Part shown: piece by piece, positions 1 to 6,494 of the stretch
Layout of the letters: every line of letters starts with the position of its first letter
Position numbering within the stretch: position 1 is the first letter of the stretch
Assembly: GCA_019241915.1 (NCBI GenBank)
Contig: JAFAWI010000305.1
Coordinates: 1-8,219, forward strand
Direction: 5' to 3'
DNA from: Alphaproteobacteria bacterium
GTDB lineage: Bacteria; Pseudomonadota; Alphaproteobacteria; ATCC43930; CGMCC-115725
Length of the DNA stretch: 8,219 bases
Notes under the pieces: generated by a model
Seen by the model: only the letters and a program-made list of their open reading frames with translations
Database searches by the model: none
Told to the model about the DNA's origin: nothing
Translations under genes and position numbers: made by a program

Positions 1-36
1 CAGCCGCCCTACAGCTTTGAGCCACGTACCCGGCAT
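1..36 (-). CDS. Start of a downstream gene, possibly bcsC (partial)
   Basis: An ATG on the minus strand directly follows the TAA stop of the endoglucanase gene, and the frame stays open for the 12 codons that remain (MPGTWLKAVGRL). A basic residue followed by hydrophobic ones would suit the beginning of a signal peptide. In known cellulose operons (bcsABZC and wssBCDE) the gene after the GH8 endoglucanase is bcsC, the outer-membrane TPR/porin export protein, so bcsC is the natural guess. That identity is inference from gene order only. The visible sequence is too short to show any domain, and the frame could also be chance. Confidence 0.3.
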   Translation of the reverse strand, partial: MPGTWLKAVGRL

Positions 37-1086
37 TTATGGCCACCGCGCGCGGGCGGCGAGGCCGGCGAGCAGGATGAGGCTCGCCGCGTAATAGTCG
101 TCCTTGTCGGCGATCTCGGGCAGCACCGGCGGGCGGTGCGCGCGCCAGGCGCGCACCAGCTCGATGACCGCGCGAAACCCGCTCGACGCCGCAAACGGCG
201 CGGCGCTGCCGTCGGTGACATCGACCCAGGCCGGGATCGGCCGGTCCGCAAAGCTGTCCCAAAAGCGCAGCTCGGGGTCGAGCCGCGGCGCCGTCGCCTC
301 GCCGCCCCAGATCAGGTAGAGCGGGATGCGGATCGCATCGAACCCGAAGCGCGGCGGCAGATTGGCCGTCGGCGTCACCTGGCCCTTGTCCCCGACCGCG
401 ACCCAATCCGACGGCAACCCCCACACGCCAAACCGCGCCTTCGCCAGCAGCGCCAGCCCGGAGCGGCGCAAGCGCGCCCATTGCGGCGAACCGTCGGCAT
501 GGGTGAACGCGTCGAGCGCCGGATAGATGTAGTACGACAGGTTGACGATGGCGCTGCCGTCCGTGGCGCGGAAACCCTCGCTGCCGGGCAGCAGGACCAG
601 CCCGCCGCCGCGGCGCTCGACCAGCTTGCCGCGGATTTCTGCCAGGATCGGGCGCGCCTGCCGCAGGTAGTCCGGGGCGTGCCAATACCGCGCCGCCCGC
701 GTCAGCGCCCAGGCGATCAGCATATCCCCGTCGGTCGCATTGTTCTTGTCCGCCACCGGCTCGCCGGCGTTCGGGTTCCAGCGCCACGCGAACAGCGCGC
801 TGTCGGGCCGGCGCAGCTTGTCGCGCGTCCAGCCCCAGATGCGGTCGAACGTGGCGCGGTCGTCGAACGACTCGGCGAACAGCATCGCCCAGCCCTGGCC
901 TTCGGTGTGGCTGACGCCGTCGTTGCCGGTATCGCGCACCCGGCCGTCATCCCCGACAAAGCGCTCGCGGTAGGTCGGCCATTGCCGCGCCAGCGCGCCG
1001 TCATCGGCCGACGCAGCGGCGCCCGCCGTGGCCAGCGCGCCCGCCGCAGCGAGCAAAAAAACGATGCGGCCCGGCAACCCCCTCAC
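37..1086 (-). CDS. bcsZ: GH8 endo-beta-1,4-glucanase BcsZ (cellulose operon)
   Basis: Secreted glycoside hydrolase family 8 endoglucanase, 349 residues, which cuts beta-1,4-glucan in the periplasm during cellulose synthesis. Residues 1-27 form a signal peptide: Arg-2 and Arg-7, then a hydrophobic run, with a likely AxA-type cleavage near ASA-DD. The GH8 signatures are clear: SHTEGQGWAM (59-68) holds the general acid Glu-62, NNATDGDMLIAW (115-126) holds substrate-binding Asp-119, NLSYYIYPAL lies at 182-191, and RFGFDAIRIPLYLIW (246-260) holds the likely base Asp-250. Glu-62 and Asp-250 have the same spacing as Glu-55 and Asp-243 of E. coli BcsZ. All catalytic residues are present and the length is normal for BcsZ/CMCax, so the enzyme should be active. 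The start is a GTG 24 bases after the bcsD stop, with only a weak ribosome site, and no other start keeps the signal peptide basic. It probably works as an editing hydrolase on nascent cellulose. Confidence 0.95.
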   Translation of the reverse strand: MRGLPGRIVFLLAAAGALATAGAAASADDGALARQWPTYRERFVGDDGRVRDTGNDGVSHTEGQGWAMLFAESFDDRATFDRIWGWTRDKLRRPDSALFAWRWNPNAGEPVADKNNATDGDMLIAWALTRAARYWHAPDYLRQARPILAEIRGKLVERRGGGLVLLPGSEGFRATDGSAIVNLSYYIYPALDAFTHADGSPQWARLRRSGLALLAKARFGVWGLPSDWVAVGDKGQVTPTANLPPRFGFDAIRIPLYLIWGGEATAPRLDPELRFWDSFADRPIPAWVDVTDGSAAPFAASSGFRAVIELVRAWRAHRPPVLPEIADKDDYYAASLILLAGLAARARWP

Positions 1087-1110
1087 CCACCAGCCCGCCG
1101 GCTATGGCCC

Positions 1111-1584
1111 TCAGCCGTGGCGGCCGTAGCTGAAGGTCAGCAGCCCGCCGCGCGGCGCGCCGGTCAGCCGCGCGGTAAACGCCGGTTCGCCGCCCTGCTG
1201 GCCGAGCCAGCCGGCGTACAGCCCTTCGAGGATCGGCGCCAGCCAGCTGGAGCGGCTGTCGTCCTGCGGGATCGCCGGATAGGCGCCGTGGGTGATCTCG
1301 ATAAAGTTGCCGTCTTCGCGCAGCCGCACCCAGCCCCAGTCGATGCCTTCGAGCACATTGTTGATGTCGTTTTCCAGGTCGTCGAGGCTCTCGCAGCGCT
1401 GCAGCGGCAGCAGCAGCGCCATCTTGAAGCCGATCGCCGAGAGAAACTGGTTGGCTTCGGCCGCTTCGACCCGCTCCTCGAACTCGGCGAACATCGCCGC
1501 CAGGAAATGCACCCATTGCCGCGAGCACTGCTGACGCGCGTAATAGTTGAGCGAGATTTGTTCGTCGACGGCCGGGCCAGCCAT
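1111..1584 (-). CDS. bcsD: Cellulose synthase accessory subunit BcsD
   Basis: Small soluble protein of 157 residues, almost exactly the length of Komagataeibacter BcsD (about 156). I recognise the family from the whole-protein pattern: an N-terminal helical part with NYYARQQCSRQW (13-24) and EANQFLSAIGFKMA (43-56), a central WGWVRL segment (83-88), GNFIEITHGAYP (92-103) and a C-terminal WLAPILEGLYAGWL (114-127). There is no signal peptide or membrane segment. In the known family BcsD forms a periplasmic or inner-membrane-associated octameric ring that guides glucan chains and aligns synthase complexes, giving ordered, crystalline ribbons; it defines type I bcs operons. The gene lies 61 bases after the AlgJ-like gene and 24 bases before bcsZ. 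It has the best ribosome site in the window, so it may be translated strongly and independently of the acetylation genes upstream. Confidence 0.9.
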   Translation of the reverse strand: MAGPAVDEQISLNYYARQQCSRQWVHFLAAMFAEFEERVEAAEANQFLSAIGFKMALLLPLQRCESLDDLENDINNVLEGIDWGWVRLREDGNFIEITHGAYPAIPQDDSRSSWLAPILEGLYAGWLGQQGGEPAFTARLTGAPRGGLLTFSYGRHG

Positions 1585-1592
1585 TTCGTTGT

Positions 1593-1597
1593 CTCCT
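1593..1597 (-). promoter_or_regulatory. Strong Shine-Dalgarno for bcsD
   Basis: On the minus strand AGGAG sits 8 bases before the bcsD ATG (1582-1584), and GGAGG precedes it a few bases further upstream. This is the best ribosome binding site in the window. It fixes the bcsD start and contrasts with the weak or coupled starts of the acetylation genes. Confidence 0.75.
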
Positions 1598-1645
1598 GCC
1601 TCCAGGCCGCAACAGATAGCGCGCGTTACCGGCGAAATTCCAGAG

Positions 1646-2833
1646 CTATTTCGGCGCGTTGGGCGCGCCTATTTGGGCCGCCCAACCGATGTCGGACGCC
1701 GCCACCGGCTCCTCGATCATGCGCTCGGGAATCTCCCACACGATCGTGCGCGGCGGCGCTTTTGCGAACGCGGACGCGGCGAAATAATCGATCGCCGCCT
1801 TGGTAACGCCGCCGTCGTCTTCGGCCCGGTTCTCGACCGACGCGCCCAGCGCCAGCGCCAGAAACGGCACAAAATTTGCCCGGCGCGAGAACGAGGTGCC
1901 GACGACCGCGAGCTCGGGCGCCGGGGTCTCGTCGAGCAGCCCGACATTGCCGCCGGCCGACTGCTCGATCGCGCTCGCCGCCTCGTCGTCGCCGTGCGGG
2001 CGCAGCGGGTACGGCACATGGTCGAGCCCGGCGAGGCGAATCAGGTCGCCCACCCGCTCGCGCCGCGGCTCGCTCGTCACGTGGAACGTCGCGTTTTGCG
2101 TCGGCGCCGTCCCGTCCTCCTTCAGCACCGCAGCGACCGCGTCGGCCGCGGCCTTGGCGCCGTGCTCGTTCCAATGCGTGTCGGTCCGGTAGTAGGCCTC
2201 GCCGCCCGCCGCCCGCATCGGCCGCTCCAGGTCGACGACGGCAACCCCCGCGCCGGTCAGGCCCTCTTCGAACGCGCCGAGCCGCGTCTTGAGCGCCGCC
2301 GGACGGTCGACGCCGCACAGGTTCGCCGCCTCGATGCGCGACTTGTCCGGCACCGGCGCGACCAGCAGCCGGATGTTGCGCCCCTTCAGGTAAGCGGCCA
2401 CGCGCTCGACCAGGGCGACCCGTTTCGCGGCATTGGCCAGCCGGTCCGGATACAAGGTCAGTTCGTCGGTCAGGTAGAGCCAGTTGCCGCAGCCGCGCCG
2501 CACGCGCGCGCCGAGGTCGCCGGTCGCGAGCCACGCGGTCACCCGGTCCACCGTGACAAGCGGGTCTTCGAGCGGGTTGGCATGCTGCAGCAGGCGCGAC
2601 ACCGCGGCCGCGGCCTTGCCGTCCGCAACAGCCGCCACCGACGTGTCCTGCGTGGGGATGTCGCCCCGCCTGAAGCCCAGCGTGTAGAGGCTCGATCCAA
2701 GCCCGATCAGCAGGATCGCCAGCAGCGCCACACCGGGCAGCATCGATGGCCGGATCCGCAACGGCATCGCCCCTGTCGATGATCCCCCGGCCGGCGAACC
2801 GGGCGGCGCGAGCGGATCGATCTCCACCGTCAT
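1646..2833 (-). CDS. AlgJ/AlgX-like SGNH O-acetyltransferase (WssI-type)
   Basis: Membrane-anchored periplasmic protein of 395 residues from the AlgJ/AlgX family, the last step of polysaccharide O-acetylation. A short cytoplasmic N-terminus (1-32, Pro/Gly-rich) is followed by one membrane segment (about 33-52), then the SGNH-like domain. The catalytic triad of the family is visible: YYRTDTHWNEHG (214-225) gives Asp-218 and His-220, and VVGTSFSRR (310-318) gives the likely nucleophile Ser-314, matching the DxH and GTSYS motifs of AlgX/AlgJ. Two cysteines, Cys-115 and Cys-173, could pair in the periplasm. The ATG start lies 9 bases after the MBOAT stop with an AGGG-like site. A later ATG at codon 23 would also keep the membrane segment, but the tight spacing favours the first. 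The substrate is inferred to be cellulose because bcsD and bcsZ follow directly; the protein by itself could equally act on alginate or another glycan. Confidence 0.88.
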   Translation of the reverse strand: MTVEIDPLAPPGSPAGGSSTGAMPLRIRPSMLPGVALLAILLIGLGSSLYTLGFRRGDIPTQDTSVAAVADGKAAAAVSRLLQHANPLEDPLVTVDRVTAWLATGDLGARVRRGCGNWLYLTDELTLYPDRLANAAKRVALVERVAAYLKGRNIRLLVAPVPDKSRIEAANLCGVDRPAALKTRLGAFEEGLTGAGVAVVDLERPMRAAGGEAYYRTDTHWNEHGAKAAADAVAAVLKEDGTAPTQNATFHVTSEPRRERVGDLIRLAGLDHVPYPLRPHGDDEAASAIEQSAGGNVGLLDETPAPELAVVGTSFSRRANFVPFLALALGASVENRAEDDGGVTKAAIDYFAASAFAKAPPRTIVWEIPERMIEEPVAASDIGWAAQIGAPNAPK

Positions 2834-2842
2834 CGCTGCGCC

Positions 2843-4252
2843 CTAGAACTGAAAGTACAGGAACGGCACGGTCTGGTGCCCCATCATCACCGCGATCGCG
2901 TAGAGAAAGAGCGCGATCGGCCACAGCGCCTCCCACCACTCGCCGGTGTTCTCGAACCGCGGCGACAAGCGCGGCTTGACCGCCGGCCACAACACCACCG
3001 CAAACGCCACGCCGAGCCACACCAGGTGCAGCGGCCGCACCACGAGGCGCATCGGGTCGCTGATCGCAAACCCGTTGAGCCCCAGCTGCCCCGCCAGCAT
3101 CGCCAGCGTGCCGTCCCAGCTCGTCGCGCGGAACGGCGTCCACGCGAACAGCACGGTGAGCAAGGTCGCCGGGTACGACAGCACCGCCGGCCACCACAGC
3201 CCGCGCTGGTTCCAGAACCGGCCGATGGCGAGCGCGACCCCGTGGATCGCCCCCCACAGCAGAAACGACCAGCTCGCGCCGTGCCACAACCCGCCGATCG
3301 CCATCGTCAGAAACAGGTTGGTGTAGGTGCGCACGTCGCCGTAGCGGTTGCCGCCGAGCGAGATGTAGAGGTAGTCGCGCAGCCACGACGACAGGCTGAT
3401 GTGCCAGCGCCGCCAGAACTCCTGGATTGTCGCCGCCAGATACGGGTCGCGAAAATTCTCGGGGTACTTGAACCCGAGCATGCGGCCGAGGCCGATCGCC
3501 ATCGCGCTGTAGCCGGCGAAATCGAAAAAGATCTGGAATGCAAAGCAGATGTTGCCGAGCCACGCGTCGACAAAACTCGGGCTCGGCAGGTCGAACGCCG
3601 CCTCGACCACCGGCGCCAGCGTATCGGCGATCAGCACCTTGACGGCAAACCCGATCATGAACCGCCGCGCGCCGATCGACATGTCCTCGAAGGTCAGCTG
3701 CCGCTCGATCAGCGCCTTGTCGACCCACGAATAGCGGATGATCGGCCCGGCGATCAGGTGCGGGAACATGTCGAGATAGGCGGCAAAGCTGACAAAGCTC
3801 GGCTCGGCCGCGACGGTCCGGCGGCGCACGTCGATCAGGTACGACACCGCCTGCAGCACGGTGAACGACAGCGCGATCGGCAGCACCACGTCGGTCCACG
3901 GCAGCGGCCCGGCATTGACCGTCGCCAGCGCCGCGTCCGCGGTCTTGACCAGCAGGTTGGCGTATTTGAACCAGGCAAGGCAGCTGAGCACCAGGACGAT
4001 GCCGCCCGCCGTCATCAGCCGCTCGCGCCGCACGTCGCCGCGTTCCTCGGCGCGGCCGATCTCGCGCCCGAGAAACCACGCGACAAAGGTGATGGCGACG
4101 ATCAGCAGCAGAAAGACCGGCTTCCACCACGCATAGAACATCCAGCTGCCGCAGCACAGCGTCAGGTTCCGCGCGCTGCCGGGCGTCGCCAGATAGGCGA
4201 TAAAGAACAGCGGCAGAAACAGCGCCAGAAACTCGACCGATGAGAAGACCAT
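2843..4252 (-). CDS. MBOAT acetyltransferase, AlgI/WssH-like
   Basis: Polytopic inner-membrane O-acyltransferase of 469 residues, which accepts acetyl groups from a cytoplasmic donor and passes them to periplasmic partners for glycan acetylation. The AlgI pattern is complete: start MVFSSVEFLALFLPLFF, WMFYAWWKPVFLLLI (37-51), FFDFAGYSAMAIGLGRMLG (242-260), EFWRRWHISLSSWLRDYLYI (278-297) and LGGNR (299-303). Then comes GLWHGASWSFLLWGAIHG (321-338), whose His-324 corresponds to the essential AlgI histidine; His-284 is also conserved. There are many hydrophobic segments along the whole length, and the C-terminus ends in the usual FLYFQF-type tail. An in-frame upstream start would add 28 basic, unconserved residues that overlap the algF-like gene, so I chose the ATG at 4252, which begins exactly as AlgI proteins do, 13 bases after the previous stop. 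The ribosome site is weak (GGCGGCG), suggesting coupling to the gene upstream. Confidence 0.95.
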   Translation of the reverse strand: MVFSSVEFLALFLPLFFIAYLATPGSARNLTLCCGSWMFYAWWKPVFLLLIVAITFVAWFLGREIGRAEERGDVRRERLMTAGGIVLVLSCLAWFKYANLLVKTADAALATVNAGPLPWTDVVLPIALSFTVLQAVSYLIDVRRRTVAAEPSFVSFAAYLDMFPHLIAGPIIRYSWVDKALIERQLTFEDMSIGARRFMIGFAVKVLIADTLAPVVEAAFDLPSPSFVDAWLGNICFAFQIFFDFAGYSAMAIGLGRMLGFKYPENFRDPYLAATIQEFWRRWHISLSSWLRDYLYISLGGNRYGDVRTYTNLFLTMAIGGLWHGASWSFLLWGAIHGVALAIGRFWNQRGLWWPAVLSYPATLLTVLFAWTPFRATSWDGTLAMLAGQLGLNGFAISDPMRLVVRPLHLVWLGVAFAVVLWPAVKPRLSPRFENTGEWWEALWPIALFLYAIAVMMGHQTVPFLYFQF

Positions 4253-4265
4253 CGCCGCCGCGTCG

Positions 4266-4958
4266 CTACGGCCGGAACGGCGCCTGTTCGTCGCGCTGCG
4301 CGACGATTTGCGGCGCGCCCCCGGCGTCGACGACAAAGATGCTGTAGCGATCGCCGGCGGTGAGCTGGCCGAGCCTGGCCGGCGCGGCCTTGGCCGGGTC
4401 GGCGCAGGCCACGGCCAGCTCGACGTTCACCGGGTTGACCGAGCGCCGCCCGACCCCGCCCGGCGCGACATCGGGGATGACCGATTGCCGGTTGTCGCCG
4501 GCGACCAGCTGCGCCTGCCCGCAATCCTTGTCGAGGTTGAACAGGCCGAGCGACGATTTCTGCGCATTGAAGTCCGCCGGCACCTCGCGGAACACGGTCA
4601 GCTTCATCCCGTCGGGCCCGTCGGCGCTGACCGCGACCGTGACAAATTCGTTGGCCGCCAGCTTGACATCGATCGCGGCCGAGGCCTTGCCGAGCTGCGC
4701 CGATCCGGTCAGCGCGACCCCCGGCGTGACCGGATCGAACGCGCGCACGCGATGGGCATCGTCGGCCGGGATCGTGATTTTCGCCGCCGGCGAGACGATC
4801 GTCACCTCCTGCGGCGCCATGTTGACAAAGCGCAGATAGGCGACCCCGTTGGGCGGCCCGCTCGGATACAGCCGGCCTTCGGCGGCGCCCGTCGCCCGCG
4901 GCGTCCATACGGCGAGCACCGCCAGCACCGCCGCCGCGGCAAAGCGCGCCGGCGTCAC
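4266..4958 (-). CDS. AlgF/WssG-like periplasmic O-acetylation protein
   Basis: Exported protein of 230 residues resembling alginate O-acetylation protein AlgF, called WssG in acetylated-cellulose operons. Residues 1-26 form a signal peptide with a hydrophobic core (AAAAVLAVLAVW) and a likely cut after ATGAA. The mature protein begins with the family's LYPSGPPNGVAYLRFVN segment (30-46), followed by alternating beta-strand-like sequence as expected for the two small beta domains. Cys-146 and Cys-185 could form a disulfide. AlgF has no known catalytic site; it is an essential partner that appears to carry or relay acetyl groups between AlgI and AlgJ. The GTG start overlaps the stop of SGNH-1 in a GTGA arrangement, a strong sign of coupled translation, and no other start fits the signal peptide. 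Sequence in this family is poorly conserved, so the call rests on the N-terminal motif, the length and the position next to algI. Confidence 0.85.
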   Translation of the reverse strand: MTPARFAAAAVLAVLAVWTPRATGAAEGRLYPSGPPNGVAYLRFVNMAPQEVTIVSPAAKITIPADDAHRVRAFDPVTPGVALTGSAQLGKASAAIDVKLAANEFVTVAVSADGPDGMKLTVFREVPADFNAQKSSLGLFNLDKDCGQAQLVAGDNRQSVIPDVAPGGVGRRSVNPVNVELAVACADPAKAAPARLGQLTAGDRYSIFVVDAGGAPQIVAQRDEQAPFRP

Positions 4959-5614
4959 GGCTTGGGCGCCAGCTCGGGCGCGATCTTGTCGAGCGCCGCC
5001 GCGATGTCGGCGCCCCACGCCTTGTAGCCCGAGGCGGTCAGGTGCTGCCCGTCGATCGTCGGCCATTCGCCCTGCTTCGAGAACTGCGTCGAATCGATAA
5101 ACCGGCACGGCGCCACCGCGGTCGCCAGAAACTCCGACATCTCTTTCACCCGCGCAAAGGTCTTGTGGTACGACGACCCTTCGCTGCCCCACGGCGGCCC
5201 GACCCAGACGCACGGCACGTTGTGCGCAGCGATGCGCCCGGTCAGCGCGTGCACCTGCTGGTAGATCCAGCCCTGCGGAAAGCTGGCCTGACCGTAGCCT
5301 GCCATCGTGTCGCCCATCTCGATCACGACCAGGTTCGGGTGCACCCGGTCGATCACCGCATCGATCTGGTAGGTCGGGCTGCCGGGCGCCCGGTTGATCT
5401 GCGGCCCGGCCTTGCCGATGCGCTCGGCCTTGCCGCACGAAACCGTGGTCGGATAGACCCAGTCGCCGGCATTGGCGCCGCACATGCCGAACGTGTCGAC
5501 CTGCGCGCCCTGCGCCAGCAGATCGTCATGCAGATGGGTGATCAGGTAATCGCGGGTGACCATATGGCTGTCGCCAATCACAAGCACGGTCAAACCGGCG
5601 AGAAGCGCATTCAT
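4955..5614 (-). CDS. SGNH hydrolase paralogue 1 (WssF-like)
   Basis: SGNH/GDSL-family protein of 219 residues. Block I is VLVIGDSHM (10-18) with nucleophile Ser-16, and block V is DGQHLTASGY (188-197) with Asp-188 and His-191, so a catalytic triad is present. Block III reads EMGDTMAGYG (99-108) and lacks the usual GxND asparagine. Four cysteines (45, 60, 135, 170) are shared with the two paralogues in this window. The start is the ATG at 5614, with a minus-strand GGGAG 11 bases upstream; a TTG three codons earlier would sit only 2 bases from that site. No upstream start exists in frame, so the GDSH serine lies at residue 16 and there is no room for a cleavable signal peptide. Position and coupling to the algF-like gene match WssF of Pseudomonas wss operons, whose proposed role is helping acyl-group delivery. 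A role as deacetylase or acetyl-transfer helper is inference. Confidence 0.85.
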   Translation of the reverse strand: MNALLAGLTVLVIGDSHMVTRDYLITHLHDDLLAQGAQVDTFGMCGANAGDWVYPTTVSCGKAERIGKAGPQINRAPGSPTYQIDAVIDRVHPNLVVIEMGDTMAGYGQASFPQGWIYQQVHALTGRIAAHNVPCVWVGPPWGSEGSSYHKTFARVKEMSEFLATAVAPCRFIDSTQFSKQGEWPTIDGQHLTASGYKAWGADIAAALDKIAPELAPKP

Positions 5615-5625
5615 CGTCAGCAATA

Positions 5626-5630
5626 CTCCC
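5626..5630 (-). promoter_or_regulatory. Ribosome binding site deciding the SGNH-1 start
   Basis: GGGAG on the minus strand lies 11 bases before the ATG at 5614 but only 2 bases before the in-frame TTG at 5623. This favours the ATG, as does the close match of the resulting N-terminus to that of SGNH-2. Confidence 0.5.
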
Positions 5631-5701
5631 GCCCATCGGTCCGGCGCGCGCGGCTCAGGTAACGCATTTCCCCCACCGCGGTAAAGCTAGCCCAGCCCCC
5701 G

Positions 5702-5716
5702 CTAATTCACGGTTAA
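5702..5716 (-). promoter_or_regulatory. CtrA-like site upstream of SGNH-1
   Basis: The minus strand reads TTAACCGTGAATTAG, which is TTAA-N7-TTAG, one base from the TTAA-N7-TTAA recognised by the alphaproteobacterial response regulator CtrA. It lies about 88 bases before the SGNH-1 ATG in the 183-base gap after SGNH-2, a sensible promoter distance for the SGNH-1 to bcsZ operon. It would mean nothing if the organism is not an alphaproteobacterium. Confidence 0.35.
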
Positions 5717-5797
5717 TCCGCTCCGCCGTTGTCGGGCTATGCCCGCGCGGCGTCGTTCCGCGGCTGGCGGACCCGGAACCCGGCATCGCCGGCAAGC

Positions 5798-6460
5798 TCA
5801 ATGCGCGCGGATCTTTGCCGAGAGCCGCACCGTGGCGTCGGCGATGTCGGCGCCCCAGATGCGGTAGCTGTCGGGCGTCAGATGTTCGCCGTCGAACGTC
5901 GCCCATTGCCCCGGCTGCGAGAAGCGCAGCGAATCGACGTAGTGGCAGGGATAGACCAGCTGCGACAGGTAATCCGACAGGTCGTGAACGCGGGCGAAGG
6001 TCTTGTTCGACGCGCCGCCTTCGCTGCCCCAGGGCGGCCCGACCCAGACGCAGGGCAGCTTCTTGGCCGCGATCGGCTTCAGCATCTCCTGCACCTCGAA
6101 CGCGATCCACTCCTTGGGCAGCGCCGGCGTGATCCCGTAGCCGCCCATGTTGTCGCCCAGTTCGACGACCAGCAGCCCCGGATGGTGCTTCTGGATCAGG
6201 CTTTCGAGCGACCAGGTCTTGACCTTGGGCGCCGTCTCGATGACCGGCTCGTCGAGGTTGTGCCGCTCGGCGCGGCCGCACGGCAGCTCGGTCTGCTTGA
6301 CCCAATCGAACGGCTGCGAGCCGCACACCCCATAGGAATGCACCGCCGCGCCCTGGTTGACGAGCGCCTCGTGCAGCGAGCCGAGCAGGAAATCCTTCTG
6401 CGCGTTGTGGCTGTCGCCGATGATCAGCACCACCAGTCCGGCGAGCGCGGCCTTGAGCAC
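5798..6460 (-). CDS. SGNH hydrolase paralogue 2
   Basis: SGNH/GDSL-family protein of 220 residues, clearly paralogous to SGNH-1: same length, same N-terminal pattern (MLKAALAGLVVLIIGDSH), and a shared CVWVGPPWGSEG (137-148) and KTFARV (153-158). Catalytic residues visible are Ser-17 in GDSH, with Asp-190 and His-193 in DGEHLTPDSY. Block III is ELGDNMGGYG (100-109), the only one of the three copies to keep a glycine and an asparagine here. Cys-46, Cys-61, Cys-137 and Cys-172 align with those of SGNH-1. The start is GTG; a GAGGG-like site lies about 4 bases upstream, which is short, but no other start keeps the GDSH strand. As in SGNH-1 the serine is too near the N-terminus for a cleaved signal peptide. 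The gene is separated by 183 bases from SGNH-1 and has its own candidate upstream signals, so it may be a separate transcription unit. Substrate unknown; probably an acetylated polysaccharide. Confidence 0.85.
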   Translation of the reverse strand: MLKAALAGLVVLIIGDSHNAQKDFLLGSLHEALVNQGAAVHSYGVCGSQPFDWVKQTELPCGRAERHNLDEPVIETAPKVKTWSLESLIQKHHPGLLVVELGDNMGGYGITPALPKEWIAFEVQEMLKPIAAKKLPCVWVGPPWGSEGGASNKTFARVHDLSDYLSQLVYPCHYVDSLRFSQPGQWATFDGEHLTPDSYRIWGADIADATVRLSAKIRAH

Positions 6461-6494
6461 GGGTCCCTCGGGTGAAACGGCGACAAATACCGGC

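Noticed and set aside
136..1806. 556-codon plus-strand frame antisense to bcsZ and bcsD
   Set aside because: Composition is dominated by Arg, Ala, Pro and Gln with no domain, and it lies opposite two well-recognised genes. This is typical of antisense frames in GC-rich DNA.
1626..4157. Very long minus-strand open frame (843 codons) across the AlgJ-like and MBOAT genes
   Set aside because: It is an out-of-frame shadow caused by high GC. It is Arg/Ala-rich with no motif, while the overlapping frames carry the complete AlgI and AlgJ catalytic signatures.
2876..4243. 455-codon plus-strand frame antisense to the MBOAT gene
   Set aside because: It is highly charged and low in complexity (His, Arg, Gln, Asp), a mirror of hydrophobic membrane codons rather than a protein.
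4253..4336. Upstream extension of the MBOAT gene by 28 residues
   Set aside because: The extra residues are basic and unlike AlgI N-termini, they overlap the AlgF-like gene, and the internal start gives the canonical MVFSSVEFL beginning.
4959..5483. N-terminal extension of the AlgF-like gene to 405 codons
   Set aside because: The extra part overlaps SGNH-1 in another frame. The signal peptide begins at the GTG at 4958, which marks the true start.
5780..5792. Hairpin CCGGC-ATC-GCCGG just after the SGNH-2 stop as a terminator
   Set aside because: The stem is only 5 base pairs with no T-tract, and such palindromes are common by chance at this GC content.
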